From the NCBI GenBank assembly GCA_963781265.1, contig CAWAFH010000003.1, forward strand, positions 248,001-312,000: a stretch of 64,000 nt of DNA, read 5' to 3'. The first letter of the stretch is position 1. Each line of letters begins with the position of its first letter. This document shows, one piece after another, positions 25,348 to 34,063 of the stretch. The position numbers and the translations under genes are program-made. Below the pieces are notes generated by a model. It was given only the letters and a program-made list of their open reading frames with translations. It did no database searches and was not told where the DNA came from. The DNA is from WHSW01 sp963781265. Lineage in GTDB: Bacteria; Actinomycetota; Thermoleophilia; Solirubrobacterales; 70-9.

Positions 25348-25420
25348 GCGCGGGCAATCTACCGGCGGGGGCCGAGCGGCCTAAGCTACGGGGCCGCTGG
25401 AGGACCGAAACCCGCACCGA

Positions 25421-26170
25421 TTGCCCGTGTTTGCCTACGAGATGACCCACAAGAACACAAATTCGCGCCCGCAGAGGCCGGTTGCGCTCGCCGCGCTGGC
25501 GGCGGTGCTCGGCCTGCTCTGCTTTGGAGCCTCGATCGCGGCGGCGAAGCCCGCGAAGACGCTCGGCAAGACGAATCGCAACCCGGCGCCCTCATGCCCG
25601 AAGAACGGGCCGAACGACTCCTGTGAGGCGGTCGGCAGCGTGACCGGGTTCCAGATGACCGCCGACGGCACCCGGGGGCCGTTCAAGGCGCGCGAGGACG
25701 GCACCCTGGTCGCCTGGTCGCTCGACCTCTCGAAGCCGAAGAAGTCCGAGGCGAACTTCTTCGGCGACTTCTACGAGTCGAATCAGTTCGGGATGGCCCC
25801 GACCGCGCGGATCTCCGTGATCAAGCGCAAGGACGAGCGCAACTACAAGCTCAAGGCGCAGAGTCCGGTGGTCACGTTGAACTCGATCCTCGGCACCCGC
25901 CAGACCTTCACCCTCACCGACCCGCTGAAGATCCGCAAGGGCGAGTTCCTGGCGCTGACGATCCCGACCTGGTCGCCGTCGTTCGCGGTCGGCCAGAGCA
26001 GCGACAGCAACCTCTGGCGCTCGAGCCGCGACGCGGGCCAGTGCGGCGCCACCGACCCGAACCAGATCAAGAACGGCAAGCCGCAGCAGAAGGTCGGCTC
26101 CACGCGGGAGTACGGCTGCGACTACAAGGGCGCCCGGCTCCTGTACTGGGGCTACTACGTCCCGCGGTGA
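25421..26170 (+). CDS. Exported protein of unknown function
   Basis: About 245 residues. A Sec signal is clear (VALAALAAVLGLLCFGASIAAA), then a lysine-rich linker with a CPKNGPNDSC pair and a beta-rich domain with two further Cys (one in DAGQCGA, one in EYGCDY), consistent with disulphides outside the cell. I recognise no family. The start is either TTG 25421 or ATG 25442; the signal peptide is complete in both. It diverges from the exporter operon. Confidence 0.6.
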   Translation: MPVFAYEMTHKNTNSRPQRPVALAALAAVLGLLCFGASIAAAKPAKTLGKTNRNPAPSCPKNGPNDSCEAVGSVTGFQMTADGTRGPFKAREDGTLVAWSLDLSKPKKSEANFFGDFYESNQFGMAPTARISVIKRKDERNYKLKAQSPVVTLNSILGTRQTFTLTDPLKIRKGEFLALTIPTWSPSFAVGQSSDSNLWRSSRDAGQCGATDPNQIKNGKPQQKVGSTREYGCDYKGARLLYWGYYVPR

Positions 26171-26259
26171 TCTCGCCCCCACCCCTGGCGACGGGTTGAT
26201 TTCGCCAGACAGGGCAACGGTTTCGACCCGTCGGCGGTTCGGGGCCGCGTAGGGCTCCG

Positions 26260-26610
26260 TTACTCGCAGGCGTCCGGGTTCTCGGTGCAGAACTCGTCGA
26301 AGCTCGCCGAGCCGTCCGGTGAGACCCCGCCGCTGTCGTTGCCCTGGCCCGAGTCCGGGCTCCCGCCGGCCGGCGGCCCGGTCGTGGTCGTCGACTGAGC
26401 CGGCGCCGTCGTCGTGGTCGACGAAGTCGTCGAGCTGGTGGAGGTCGTCGACGACGTGGTCGAGGTCGAGATCGTCGAGGTCGTCGTCGAGCTGCTCGGC
26501 GCGGTGACCGTGATCGTCGAGGGCTGCTCGTCATCCGAGCCGCCGCAGGCGGACAGGGCCGCGGCGAGCGCGACGGCGGCGAGCGCGGCGAGCGGGCGGC
26601 GGCCGCTCAC
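26260..26610 (-). CDS. Ser/Thr-rich lipoprotein
   Basis: 116 residues: a lipoprotein signal with AAALSACGG (Cys at about 22), about 45 residues almost entirely Thr and Ser, a Gly/Asp linker and a short C-terminal motif FDEFCTENPDACE with two Cys. The Thr/Ser tract would be an extended, possibly O-glycosylated stalk. No known family. ATG overlaps the stop of the upstream zinc-ribbon gene (ATGA). Confidence 0.6.
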   Translation of the reverse strand: MSGRRPLAALAAVALAAALSACGGSDDEQPSTITVTAPSSSTTTSTISTSTTSSTTSTSSTTSSTTTTAPAQSTTTTGPPAGGSPDSGQGNDSGGVSPDGSASFDEFCTENPDACE

Positions 26611-26876
26611 GCGAGCGGAGGCTGGCGCAGTCCGCAGTAGGGGCAGTCGCTGACGTCGACGCCGATCAGCTGATCGCAGCGCCTGCAGGCCCGCAGGTTG
26701 GCGGGGGTGCGCAACAGCGCCGAGTCCGACGGGGCGAGCGGCAGCACCTTGGTCACCGGCTCCATCTCCTCGCCGGTGTCGCGGTCGAGATAGACGCCGC
26801 CCGGCTCGGCCGGGGCAAGCGCCTCGCGGCCCGAGGCCCGTGCGCGCAGGCGGTAGATCTGACGTGGGTTCTGCAT
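26607..26876 (-). CDS. Small zinc-ribbon protein
   Basis: 89 residues. The C-terminal CRRCDQLIGVDVSDCPYCG holds two CxxC knuckles and is expected to bind one zinc ion. The N-terminal part is basic (RQIYRLRARASGREA) and contains VYLDRDTGEEMEPV. Function unknown. TACATT stands 9 nt before the ATG. It is translationally coupled to the downstream lipoprotein gene. Confidence 0.6.
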   Translation of the reverse strand: MQNPRQIYRLRARASGREALAPAEPGGVYLDRDTGEEMEPVTKVLPLAPSDSALLRTPANLRACRRCDQLIGVDVSDCPYCGLRQPPLA

Positions 26877-26929
26877 TGGCCGTGAAATGTATCCGCTGGC
26901 CCCGCCGTCGCGCTGCGTAGGCTGGCGCG

Positions 26930-28441
26930 GTGAAGGTTCTGATCTTTCACGGCTACCTGCTGCGCGGGACCGGCTCGAACGTCTACAACGCCAGCCTCGC
27001 TCGCGCGCTCGCGCTCGCCGGCCACGAGGTCCACCTGCTGTGCCAGGACCGCGAGCCGCCCGACCTCGGCGCCGGGGCGCCGGGCTCGGTCACCGTCCAC
27101 AACCCCGAGATCGGCGGCCTGCTCCCCGTCTACGTGCGCGACCGCTACGAGGGCTTCGAGGTGAAGACGTTCGCCGAGCTCACCGACGCCGAGCTCGATC
27201 GCTACCTGGACGCCAACCTCGCCGCCGTCACCGACCTGGTCGAGTCGCTCGGCGGCGTCGACGCCGCGCTCGCCAACCACCTGGTGATGGGCCCGGTCAT
27301 TCTCGCCCGCGCGGGGTTGCGCTACGCGCTCAAGGTCCACGGCTCGGACCTCTCGTACACGGTGCTGCCCGAGCTCGACCGATTCCGTCCCTACGCGGAG
27401 GAGGCGGTCGCCGGCGCGGCCGGGATCCTCGTCGGCTCGTCGCACATCGCCGAGCGACTGCGCCTCGCGGTCGACGACCCGGAGACCAACGCCAAGGTCC
27501 GCCTCGGCCCGCCCGGGGTCGACGTCGACCTCTTCGTCCCGATCCCCCGATCCGAGCGCGTGATCGCGCTCGAATCGCTCGCGCAGGCGCTGCGCACGAC
27601 GGCGCCTCAGCCGGCCGCCGTCGCGGCCGGCGCCGGGGGCTCATCATGGGACCGCGACGCCCAGGCCGCGGCCGAGGCGATCGACTGGTACGCCGAAGCC
27701 CGCGGCCCCCGCGTCATCTTCGTCGGCAAGCTGATCGTCTCGAAGGGGATCGACCTCCTGCTCGCCGCCTGGCCGCTGGTCCACGCGTGGCACCCGGACG
27801 CCCGCCTGCTCGTGGTCGGATTCGGCGCCGCCGAGCGCCCCCTGCGCGAGGCGGAGGCCGGGCTCGCAACCGGCGACCTCGGGCCCCTGCGCGAGCTCGC
27901 CGCCACCGGGCGCGGGCTCGAAGGGGGAGAGGCCAAGCGCCTTCGCTTCCTCTCGGCGTTCATGGATCGCGCCCCGGCCGACTACGCCGAGCTCGCTCGG
28001 GCGTCCGCCGGGAGCGTCCACTTCGCCGGCCGGCTCGAGCACGGCGAGGTCGCGACCCCGGTCGCCTGCTCGGAGGCGCTCGTCTTCCCGAGCACCTTCC
28101 CGGAGGCCTTCGGGATGGTCGCCGCGGAGGCGGCCGCCACCGGGGCGCTGCCGGTGTCGGCGGCGCATTCGGGCGCCGCGGAGGTCAGCTCGGCGCTCGC
28201 CGCCGACCTGCCCGAGCCGGTCTCGAGCCTGGTCTCGTTCGACCTGGACGACGATGCGGTCGCCGCGATCGCCGCCCGGCTCGACGCCTGGCTGGCGCTC
28301 GAGCCAGGCGAGCGCGAGGCGGCCGGGCCCGTGCTCAGGGACACCGTCGACCGCCTCTGGAGCTGGGCCGGGGTCGCCGACGCGGTCCTCGACGCGGCCG
28401 CCGGCCGGCTCGACGCGCTGCCGCGGCCGGTGGGGGATTGA
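26930..28441 (+). CDS. Glycosyltransferase family 4
   Basis: 503 residues in GT-B fold. The N-terminal domain starts KVLIFHGYLLRGTGSNVYNASL with the glycine loop that contacts the donor. The acceptor-side HGSDLSY loop, the GKLIVSKGIDLLLAAWP strand opening the C-terminal domain, and the EX7E-type donor motif PEAFGMVAAEAAATG follow. Length is above the GT4 average because of an insertion near residues 205-250 rich in Ala and Gly. TAGGCT at 26918-26923 is 6 nt before GTG 26930. Acceptor unknown. Confidence 0.87.
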   Translation: MKVLIFHGYLLRGTGSNVYNASLARALALAGHEVHLLCQDREPPDLGAGAPGSVTVHNPEIGGLLPVYVRDRYEGFEVKTFAELTDAELDRYLDANLAAVTDLVESLGGVDAALANHLVMGPVILARAGLRYALKVHGSDLSYTVLPELDRFRPYAEEAVAGAAGILVGSSHIAERLRLAVDDPETNAKVRLGPPGVDVDLFVPIPRSERVIALESLAQALRTTAPQPAAVAAGAGGSSWDRDAQAAAEAIDWYAEARGPRVIFVGKLIVSKGIDLLLAAWPLVHAWHPDARLLVVGFGAAERPLREAEAGLATGDLGPLRELAATGRGLEGGEAKRLRFLSAFMDRAPADYAELARASAGSVHFAGRLEHGEVATPVACSEALVFPSTFPEAFGMVAAEAAATGALPVSAAHSGAAEVSSALAADLPEPVSSLVSFDLDDDAVAAIAARLDAWLALEPGEREAAGPVLRDTVDRLWSWAGVADAVLDAAAGRLDALPRPVGD

Positions 28442-28493
28442 GACGCATGCGACTAGCTCGAGAACGTGCGTACGGCCCGGCCTCCCCGATCAA

Positions 28494-28499
28494 TAGAAT
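28494..28499 (+). promoter_or_regulatory. -10 element of the cytochrome oxidase operon
   Basis: TAGAAT, then 9 nt (CGGCGCGCA), then GTG 28509. The second, ligand-less oxidase operon has the same arrangement at 41278-41293 (TAGAAT, GGCGCCGCC, TTG). A leaderless or nearly leaderless transcript is expected. Confidence 0.5.
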
Positions 28500-28508
28500 C
28501 GGCGCGCA

Positions 28509-29312
28509 GTGACCCGGGTGACCTATGTGCGGCTTGGCGCCGCGATGATCGTGATCGGGGCAGTGATGTCCGTGATCCTGCTCCAGTTCGACTGGTTCGG
28601 CGACGCAGCCTCCGAGCAGCGTGGCCCGATGGACACCCTCTTCGACGTCATGGTCGTCCTCTCGTCGTTCGTCTTCTCGATCGTCTGCGTGATGTTCGGC
28701 TACGCGATCTGGAAGTTCCGGGTCAAGCCCGGCGACGAGGGCGACGGGAAGCCGATCCACGGCAACACGAAGCTCGAGATCGCCTGGACGGTGATCCCGA
28801 CGATGATCGTCCTGTTCGGCGCCGGCTACAGCTGGGTCGTGCTCGACGACATCGAGGCGAAGGAGCCCGGCGCGATGCCGGTGACCGTGATCGGCCAGCA
28901 GTTCAAGTGGACCTTCGAGTACCCCGAGCAGATGGTCGGCACAGGCGACACCGCGACCCCCGTGACGACCAACGAGTTGCACGTCCCGGTGGATCGCCAG
29001 CTCGAGGTGAAGATGACGGCGCTCGACGTCCTGCACTCGTTCTGGGTCCCCGAGTGGGGGATCAAGCGCGACGCGGTCCCGGCCGAGGACCCGGAGGCCG
29101 AGGGGATCGACAACCAGTTCGTGGTCACCCCGGACGAGGAGGGCAGCTTCAGCCTCGTCTGCACGGAGCTGTGCGGCACCGGCCACTCGACCATGCGCGC
29201 ACCCGTGGTGGTCGAGTCACAGCAGGAGTTCGACGCCTGGCTCGCCGAGCAGGCGAAGGCGCAGTCGGCGACCGCGGGCGGCGGGTCCGCGGCATCGTCC
29301 GGCGGGACATAG
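28509..29312 (+). CDS. ctaC: Cytochrome c oxidase subunit II
   Basis: 267 residues. A first hydrophobic segment (15-28) and the two COX2 membrane hairpin helices (about 45-68 and 92-112) precede the cupredoxin domain, with GQQFKWTFEYPE as the aromatic electron-entry patch. All CuA ligands are present: His176 in DVLHSFW, then Cys218, Glu220, Cys222, His226 and Met229 in CTELCGTGHSTM. It takes electrons from cytochrome c and passes them to heme a. First gene of the operon ctaC-ctaD-UspA-like-ctaE. No cytochrome c domain is fused. Confidence 0.95.
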   Translation: MTRVTYVRLGAAMIVIGAVMSVILLQFDWFGDAASEQRGPMDTLFDVMVVLSSFVFSIVCVMFGYAIWKFRVKPGDEGDGKPIHGNTKLEIAWTVIPTMIVLFGAGYSWVVLDDIEAKEPGAMPVTVIGQQFKWTFEYPEQMVGTGDTATPVTTNELHVPVDRQLEVKMTALDVLHSFWVPEWGIKRDAVPAEDPEAEGIDNQFVVTPDEEGSFSLVCTELCGTGHSTMRAPVVVESQQEFDAWLAEQAKAQSATAGGGSAASSGGT

Positions 29313-29330
29313 GCTTGAGGAGGTAAGGCG

Positions 29331-31265
29331 TTGGCAGCGGCAGTCAAGTCACCAGGTCTGATCCGGGCGGGGCTCGGGTTCATCATCGGCGCCGGCTTCG
29401 GCTTCGGGCTCGTCGTCGCGCTGCGCGCGATCTCCGGGCTCGAGATCTTCCAGACCGATCCGACCGGCTACCCGCACCTGATCGTCCCTGCGATCACGGG
29501 CCCGCTCGGCTTCCTGATCGGGCTCGGGGCCTTCGACTACTGGTTCCGCTGGGCGGTTGGCGCCCCGACCGTGCCCGAGGACCACTCCCAGCACGGGGCG
29601 AGCTCGTGGCGCGACTACTTCAAGTTCAACACCGATCACAAGGTGATCGGGATCCAGTACATCGTCACCACGTTCTTCTTCTTCCTCTGCGGCGGCCTCG
29701 TGGCGATGCTGATCCGCGCCGAGCTCGCGCAGCCGGGCACGCAGATCGTCGACCCGGGCCTCTACAACGGCCTCTTCTCGACCCACGCGGCGCTGATGAT
29801 CTTCGTCTTCGTGATCCCGGTCTTCGCCGGGATCGCCAACTACGTGCTGCCGCTGATGATCGGCGCGCCCGACATGGCGTTCCCGCGGCTCAACGCGCTC
29901 TCGTTCTGGATGCTGCCGATGGCCGGCCTGCTGTTCCTGGCCAGCTTCCTCGTCCCCGGTGGTGCCTTCGACGCCGGCTGGACCGGCTACGCGCCGTTGT
30001 CCACCGGGGCTCCGCTCGGGCAGTCGTTCTTCAACCTCGGGGTGCAGTTCGCGGGCGCCTCGTCGATCGCGACCGCGCTCAACTTCCTGGTCACGATCAT
30101 CACGATGCGGGCGCCCGGGATGACCTTCTGGCGGATGCCGCTGCTGGTCTGGGCGAACCTCTCGACCTCGCTGCTCGTGGTCGCCGCGACGCCGTTCATC
30201 GCCGGGGTCCAGTTCATGGTCCTCTTCGACCGCTCCCTGCACACCAACTTCTTCCAGGAGACCTTCGGCGGCGACGTGCTCAGCTACCAGCACATCTTCT
30301 GGTTCTACTCACACCCGGCCGTCTACATCATGATGTTGCCCGGGTTCGGGATCGTCTCCGAGGTGATCTCCACCCACGCCCGCAAACCGATCTTCGGCTA
30401 CCGGCTGATGGCCCTGGCGCTGCTGGGGATCGTCGTCCTGTCGTACACGGTGTGGGCGCACCACATGTTCGTCAGCGGCATGTTCAGCTGGCTGCGGGTG
30501 CCGATGATGATCACCACGCTGCTGATCGCGGTCCCGACCGGGATCAAGATCTTCTCCTGGCTGGCGACCCTGTTCGACGGGAAGATCCACCTCAAATCGA
30601 CCGCGATGCTGTTCAGCCTCGGGTTCATCGTCACGTTCGTGATCGGCGGGATCTCCGGGGTGATGCTCGGCATGGTGCCGATCGACATCCACGTCTCCGA
30701 CACCTACTTCATCGTCGCCCACATCCACTTCGTGCTCTTCGGCGGGTCGGTCTTCACGATCTTCTCGGGGATCTACCACTGGTTCCCGAAGATGACCGGG
30801 CGCATGTACGACGAGCGGCTTGGGCGTGCGCACTTCTACCTGACGCTGATCGGGATGCTCGGCACGTTCATCCCGATGCACTGGATCGGGATGGAGGGCA
30901 TGCCCCGCCGGGTGGCCGACTACGCGGCCCAGTTCGGCGACTGGAACCTGGTGATCTCGATCTCCTCGTTCGTGCTCGGAATCGCGCAGCTGATCTTCCT
31001 CTACAACATGGCTGTGAGCTGGAAGTGGGGGCCGAAGGCGACGGCGAACCCGTGGCGCGCGAAGACGATCGAGTGGCAGGTGTCCTCGCCGCCGCCGGTC
31101 TTCAACTTCGACGAGATCCCGCGCGTGGTCGGCGGCCCGTACGAGTTTGGCGTCCCCGGCGCGCGGCACGCGATCATGGGCCCCTCGGAGGCCGACGTGC
31201 CCGAGCACGAGCCGGCCACCGTGGGGGCGGGCGCCGGAACCGAGACCGCAGGGAGTAGTCCGTGA
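29331..31265 (+). CDS. ctaD: Cytochrome c oxidase subunit I, A2 type
   Basis: 644 residues. All redox ligands are present: His152 (heme a), His328 and the cross-linked Tyr332, His377/His378 (CuB), His464 (heme a3) and His466 (heme a). Helix VI reads FYSHPAVY: the A1-type Glu is missing and the Tyr-Ser pair typical of A2 (Thermus caa3-like) enzymes takes its place. Two extra N-terminal helices (about 12-30 and 50-66) precede the core. TTG start 29331 follows GAGGAGG. It reduces O2 and pumps protons. Confidence 0.95.
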   Translation: MAAAVKSPGLIRAGLGFIIGAGFGFGLVVALRAISGLEIFQTDPTGYPHLIVPAITGPLGFLIGLGAFDYWFRWAVGAPTVPEDHSQHGASSWRDYFKFNTDHKVIGIQYIVTTFFFFLCGGLVAMLIRAELAQPGTQIVDPGLYNGLFSTHAALMIFVFVIPVFAGIANYVLPLMIGAPDMAFPRLNALSFWMLPMAGLLFLASFLVPGGAFDAGWTGYAPLSTGAPLGQSFFNLGVQFAGASSIATALNFLVTIITMRAPGMTFWRMPLLVWANLSTSLLVVAATPFIAGVQFMVLFDRSLHTNFFQETFGGDVLSYQHIFWFYSHPAVYIMMLPGFGIVSEVISTHARKPIFGYRLMALALLGIVVLSYTVWAHHMFVSGMFSWLRVPMMITTLLIAVPTGIKIFSWLATLFDGKIHLKSTAMLFSLGFIVTFVIGGISGVMLGMVPIDIHVSDTYFIVAHIHFVLFGGSVFTIFSGIYHWFPKMTGRMYDERLGRAHFYLTLIGMLGTFIPMHWIGMEGMPRRVADYAAQFGDWNLVISISSFVLGIAQLIFLYNMAVSWKWGPKATANPWRAKTIEWQVSSPPPVFNFDEIPRVVGGPYEFGVPGARHAIMGPSEADVPEHEPATVGAGAGTETAGSSP

Positions 31266-32188
31266 CCGACGCCGAACACGCCGACTACCCCGTCGACGAC
31301 CCGACCAGCTCGGTCGACTGGTCCGACGGTGGCACCGTGCTCGCGTTCGTCAACGAGGTCGCCGGCGGCCGCAAGCTGCTGCAGGCGATCCGCGACCGGG
31401 TCGAGGCCGGCGCCGACCACGTCGCCGTCGCGGCGCCGCAGAACCTGCCGACGGTCGGGCAGATCGTCGACCGCGACGAGATCCGCGACGCCGCCCAGAG
31501 CCGGGTCGAGGTCACCCAGCGGGTGCTCGAGGCGTTCGGGATCGAGGCCGTGGGCGCGGTCATGGACCCGCTGCCATCGCTGGCCCTCGACGATGCGGTC
31601 CGCGCCTTCCAGCCCGACGAGGTGCTGCTCTCGGCCCTCTACGAGACCCGCTTCGGGCTCACCCGCAAGGACCTGGTCGAGTGGGCGAAGGCGACCATCG
31701 AGGTGCCGGTGACCCACATCCCGGTCCGCGTCGATGACGACGCGGTCCGCTGGGACCTCGTCCACACCCTGGTCGTCGGCACGCAGACGATCAACAGCCC
31801 GGACCTGGTCGCGCGCCTCAAGGAGCGCGCCGCCGACAAGCCGCACCGCTACACGGTGATCTGCCCGCGCTCGGGCGATCTCAGCCGCGAAGAGGTCTGT
31901 CAGCGGCTCGCGGCGACGCTCGCGGAGCTCTACCGCGACGAGATCGACGCCACCGGCCAGCCGATGAGCCCCGAGCCGTTCGCGGCGATCACCAACGCGA
32001 TCGACCATTACCGAATCGACGAGATCCTGATCTCGACCCTCGCCGGCCAGCAGTCCAAGTGGGTCGAGGAGGGCCTGATCGACCGCGTCAAGGAGGTCAC
32101 CGACCTCCCCGTGGAGCACTACGAGGCCAGGGGCGCGAGCGGCGAGCGGCGAGCGGCGAGCGGCGAACCGACGGAGGTGCCGGCGTAA
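31262..32188 (+). CDS. UspA-like protein encoded inside the oxidase operon
   Basis: 308 residues, soluble. Two repeats of an alpha/beta nucleotide-binding layout are suggested: TVLAFVNEVAGGRKLLQAIRD near the N-terminus, the DEVLLSALYETRFGLTRKDL loop, then HTLVVGTQTINSPDLVARLK and IDEILISTLAGQQSKWVEEG. This resembles universal-stress-protein folds but lacks a clear GxxGx9GS loop. It overlaps ctaD by 4 nt and ctaE by 1 nt (TAATG), so it should be made in step with oxidase subunits. The C-terminus (ASGERRAASGE) is written in the heptamer repeat. Confidence 0.65.
   Translation: MTDAEHADYPVDDPTSSVDWSDGGTVLAFVNEVAGGRKLLQAIRDRVEAGADHVAVAAPQNLPTVGQIVDRDEIRDAAQSRVEVTQRVLEAFGIEAVGAVMDPLPSLALDDAVRAFQPDEVLLSALYETRFGLTRKDLVEWAKATIEVPVTHIPVRVDDDAVRWDLVHTLVVGTQTINSPDLVARLKERAADKPHRYTVICPRSGDLSREEVCQRLAATLAELYRDEIDATGQPMSPEPFAAITNAIDHYRIDEILISTLAGQQSKWVEEGLIDRVKEVTDLPVEHYEARGASGERRAASGEPTEVPA
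32135..32166. repeat. GGCGAGC heptamer repeat
   Basis: About 4.5 tandem copies inside the 3' end of the UspA-like gene, 22 bp before the ctaE start codon. Same unit as at 20043 (opposite strand), 42319 and 54343. Confidence 0.8.
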
Positions 32189-32826
32189 TGGAATCCGCGT
32201 CCATCCCCGTTCCCGGCGCCTCCTCCGGCGCCCACGAGCACGAGCACCACGGTCCGCCCGAGGCCCATCAGAGCTCGCGGATCGACCGCCAGACGCTCGG
32301 CATCCTGCTCTTCATCATCTCGGAGATCATGCTGTTCGGGGCGTTCTTCGCCTCGTACTTCTTCCTCCGCGTCGTCTCCAACGAGGGCCCGTGGCCGCCG
32401 GAGGGCTTCGACCTCCCGGTCTCGGTGGCCGCCGTCAACACCGCGATCCTGGTCTCGTCCAGCTTCACGGTCCACTGGGCGCTCGAGTCGGTGCGCAGGG
32501 GCAACCGCAACGGCATGAAGATGGGCCTCGCGATGACCTGGTTGCTCGGGGCGACCTTCCTCTTCATCCAGATCAACGAGTACGTGCACATCGGCTTCAG
32601 CGCTCGCGACGGCGCCTTCGGCTCGATCTTCTACGGTCTCACGGGCCTCCACGGAGCGCACGTGTTCGTCGGCCTCGTCCTGCTCTCGTTCGCCAACATC
32701 CGCGCCTGGCGTGGTCACTTCGGCCCGGAGGCCAAGGACCATCTCGGGGTGGAGGTGCCGGGGATCTACTGGCACTTCGTCGACGTGATGTGGTTGATCG
32801 TGTTCACCGCGGTCTATCTCCTCTAG
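32188..32826 (+). CDS. ctaE: Cytochrome c oxidase subunit III
   Basis: 212 residues, the short five-helix COX3 form. It has a His-rich N-terminus (AHEHEHHGP), RQTLGILLFIISEIMLFGAF as the first core helix, the INEYVHIGF loop, GLTGLHGAHVFVGLVLL, and the YWHFVDVMWLIVFTAVYL C-terminal helix. The start ATG 32188 shares a base with the upstream TAA (TAATG). Last gene of the operon; a hairpin follows at once. Confidence 0.94.
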   Translation: MESASIPVPGASSGAHEHEHHGPPEAHQSSRIDRQTLGILLFIISEIMLFGAFFASYFFLRVVSNEGPWPPEGFDLPVSVAAVNTAILVSSSFTVHWALESVRRGNRNGMKMGLAMTWLLGATFLFIQINEYVHIGFSARDGAFGSIFYGLTGLHGAHVFVGLVLLSFANIRAWRGHFGPEAKDHLGVEVPGIYWHFVDVMWLIVFTAVYLL

Positions 32827-32849
32827 AACCCGCTTAGGCAAGCGGTTCT
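32825..32849 (+). terminator. Hairpin ending the oxidase operon
   Basis: AGAAC-c-CGCTT, loop AGGC, AAGCG-GTTCT: a 10-bp stem with one bulged C, starting inside the ctaE stop codon. Only a weak T-rich tail follows. Confidence 0.6.
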
Positions 32850-32917
32850 CATTCCTGCGGACGCTGTGTCTCCGTCTTGTTTGTCCCGCGCAGGGACACA
32901 AATCCGGGACACAAATT

Positions 32918-33037
32918 CGCGGCGGCCCGCCTTACGTCGGGTCGAGGCCGGAGGCGTGGTGGCGCTATGTCGCCGGACGACCCGAGTACGTGATCGAGGT
33001 CGAAGTTCACGTTCCTCGCCGGCCGCCGTGCCGCTGA
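32918..33037 (+). pseudogene. Possible gene remnant in the accessory patch
   Basis: One frame with high GC at third positions reads ...YVGSRPEAWWRYVAGRPEY... and stops at TGA 33035. The RPEAWW-type motif recalls small phage-like or HNH-associated proteins, but no start codon and no upstream body are present. Just upstream (about 32892-32916) the word GGGACACAAAT occurs twice. The 400 bp from 32827 to 33225 otherwise hold no gene I can support. Confidence 0.3.
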
Positions 33038-33225
33038 GGTTTTGGCGCGGGGAGACGGACCGATGCCGATGCTGTGTCTTCACGGTCCGTCCCCCCGTCG
33101 CGCCCTACTAACGGCTGCTGCTCGCGCCGTTTTTTGAGAAGCGCATGATTTAGACCGCCGCCTCCAAGGGGTCGGATTCGTCGTCGCGTGGAAAGCGCGT
33201 CCTTCCGCGAGATACTGCGTGGGCG

Positions 33226-33629
33226 ATGTCGAAGGAGAACGTCGAGATCATGCGGCGCGCCTACGCGGCGTTCAACCGAGGCGACATCGATGGCATGGTT
33301 GCGGACGTTGCTCCGGACTTCGAGTATGTCCCCCCCGCTGGGGTGATCCCAGGCGTGATGGGCGTGTACCGAGGGCCTGAGGGATTGAAGCGGTGGAGGG
33401 GGGCGTTCTGGGGCGAGTTCGACGACGCCCATATAGAGGTCCACGAGTTCGTCGATGCGGGCGACAGGTGCTGGCTACGGAGACGGTGCAGGGCCGTGGG
33501 AAGCAGAGCGGCGCGGAGAGCAGTTGGACTCTCTGGGAGCTGTGGACGGTGCGGGACGGCAAGCTCGTACACGGGCAGGGAATCACAAGCAGGGACGAGG
33601 CCCTCAAAGCCGCCGGGCTGTCGGAATAG
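33226..33629 (+). pseudogene. SnoaL-like (NTF2 fold) gene with a frameshift
   Basis: It starts MSKENVEIMRRAYAAFNRGD, the hallmark opening of the SnoaL/NTF2-like family, and is normal up to EFVDAGDR at about 33466. There the frame breaks. The continuation (VLATETVQGRGKQSG ... KAAGLSE) is found in another frame and ends at TAG 33627-33629. One missing G in a GGG run would explain it. Head of a tandem array of three related genes. Function of the family: varied small-molecule isomerases, hydrolases or binders. Confidence 0.7.
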
Positions 33630-34063
33630 GCGATGTCCCAGGAGAACGTGGAAATCGCCGCGCGTTGGTATGAGGTGGCTACAAGCAAGGCGGAGCTGTT
33701 GGCCGCGATGCCGAGAACGATGGAGTTCTGCCACCCGGAGGTTGAGTGGAGCGCTCCCGAAGACGGGACGACTTACCGGGGGCGCGACGGAGTCAGGCGG
33801 CGGCTTGAGGAATGGCTCGAGAGCTTCGACGACTACAGGTTCGAAGTCCAGCGGATCGTCGACTGCGGTGGCGACGACGTGCTCGTTGTCGGGCGCGAGG
33901 TGGGCAGGGGTGCGATGAGCGGGGGCGAGGTCCGCGCGGTCGACTACGAGCTCCTCACCATCCGCAACGGGTTGATCGTGCGCATTCGCGAGTTCTACGA
34001 CGAGGGCAATGCCCTCGAAGCCGCCGGGCTGTCGGAGTAGGTGATGTCGCAGGAGAACGTGGA
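33609..34063 (+). repeat. 44-bp direct repeats bounding the second SnoaL gene
   Basis: 33609-33652 and 34020-34063 match at 41 of 44 positions. Each copy covers the last codons of one SnoaL-like gene (AAGLSE), the stop, and the start of the next (MSQENVE). They record a tandem duplication with a 411-bp period. Confidence 0.75.
33633..34040 (+). CDS. SnoaL-like (NTF2 fold) protein
   Basis: 135 residues, intact. It starts MSQENVEIAARWYEVATSK and ends in the family's typical REFYDEGNALEAAGLSE. The fold is an alpha+beta cone with a cavity for a small ligand; CHPEVEW and RIREFYD hold the residues usually lining it. No specific activity can be given. It lies between a frameshifted and a truncated paralogue. 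Confidence 0.75.
   Translation: MSQENVEIAARWYEVATSKAELLAAMPRTMEFCHPEVEWSAPEDGTTYRGRDGVRRRLEEWLESFDDYRFEVQRIVDCGGDDVLVVGREVGRGAMSGGEVRAVDYELLTIRNGLIVRIREFYDEGNALEAAGLSE

Noticed and set aside
23575..25450. A single long frame joining two exporter genes, suggesting a fusion
   Set aside because: The conserved ATPase is in a different frame and the permease has its own GTG start overlapping the ATPase stop, so it is two genes.
26400..26500. GTCGTCGAC-type repeats as a possible CRISPR or satellite
   Set aside because: They encode the Thr/Ser-rich stalk of the lipoprotein; there are no regular spacers. No CRISPR array was seen anywhere in the window.
32866..33111. 81-codon plus-strand frame after the oxidase operon as a gene
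   Set aside because: Arg/Ser-rich with poor codon bias and no ribosome site; only a short remnant in another frame looks coding.
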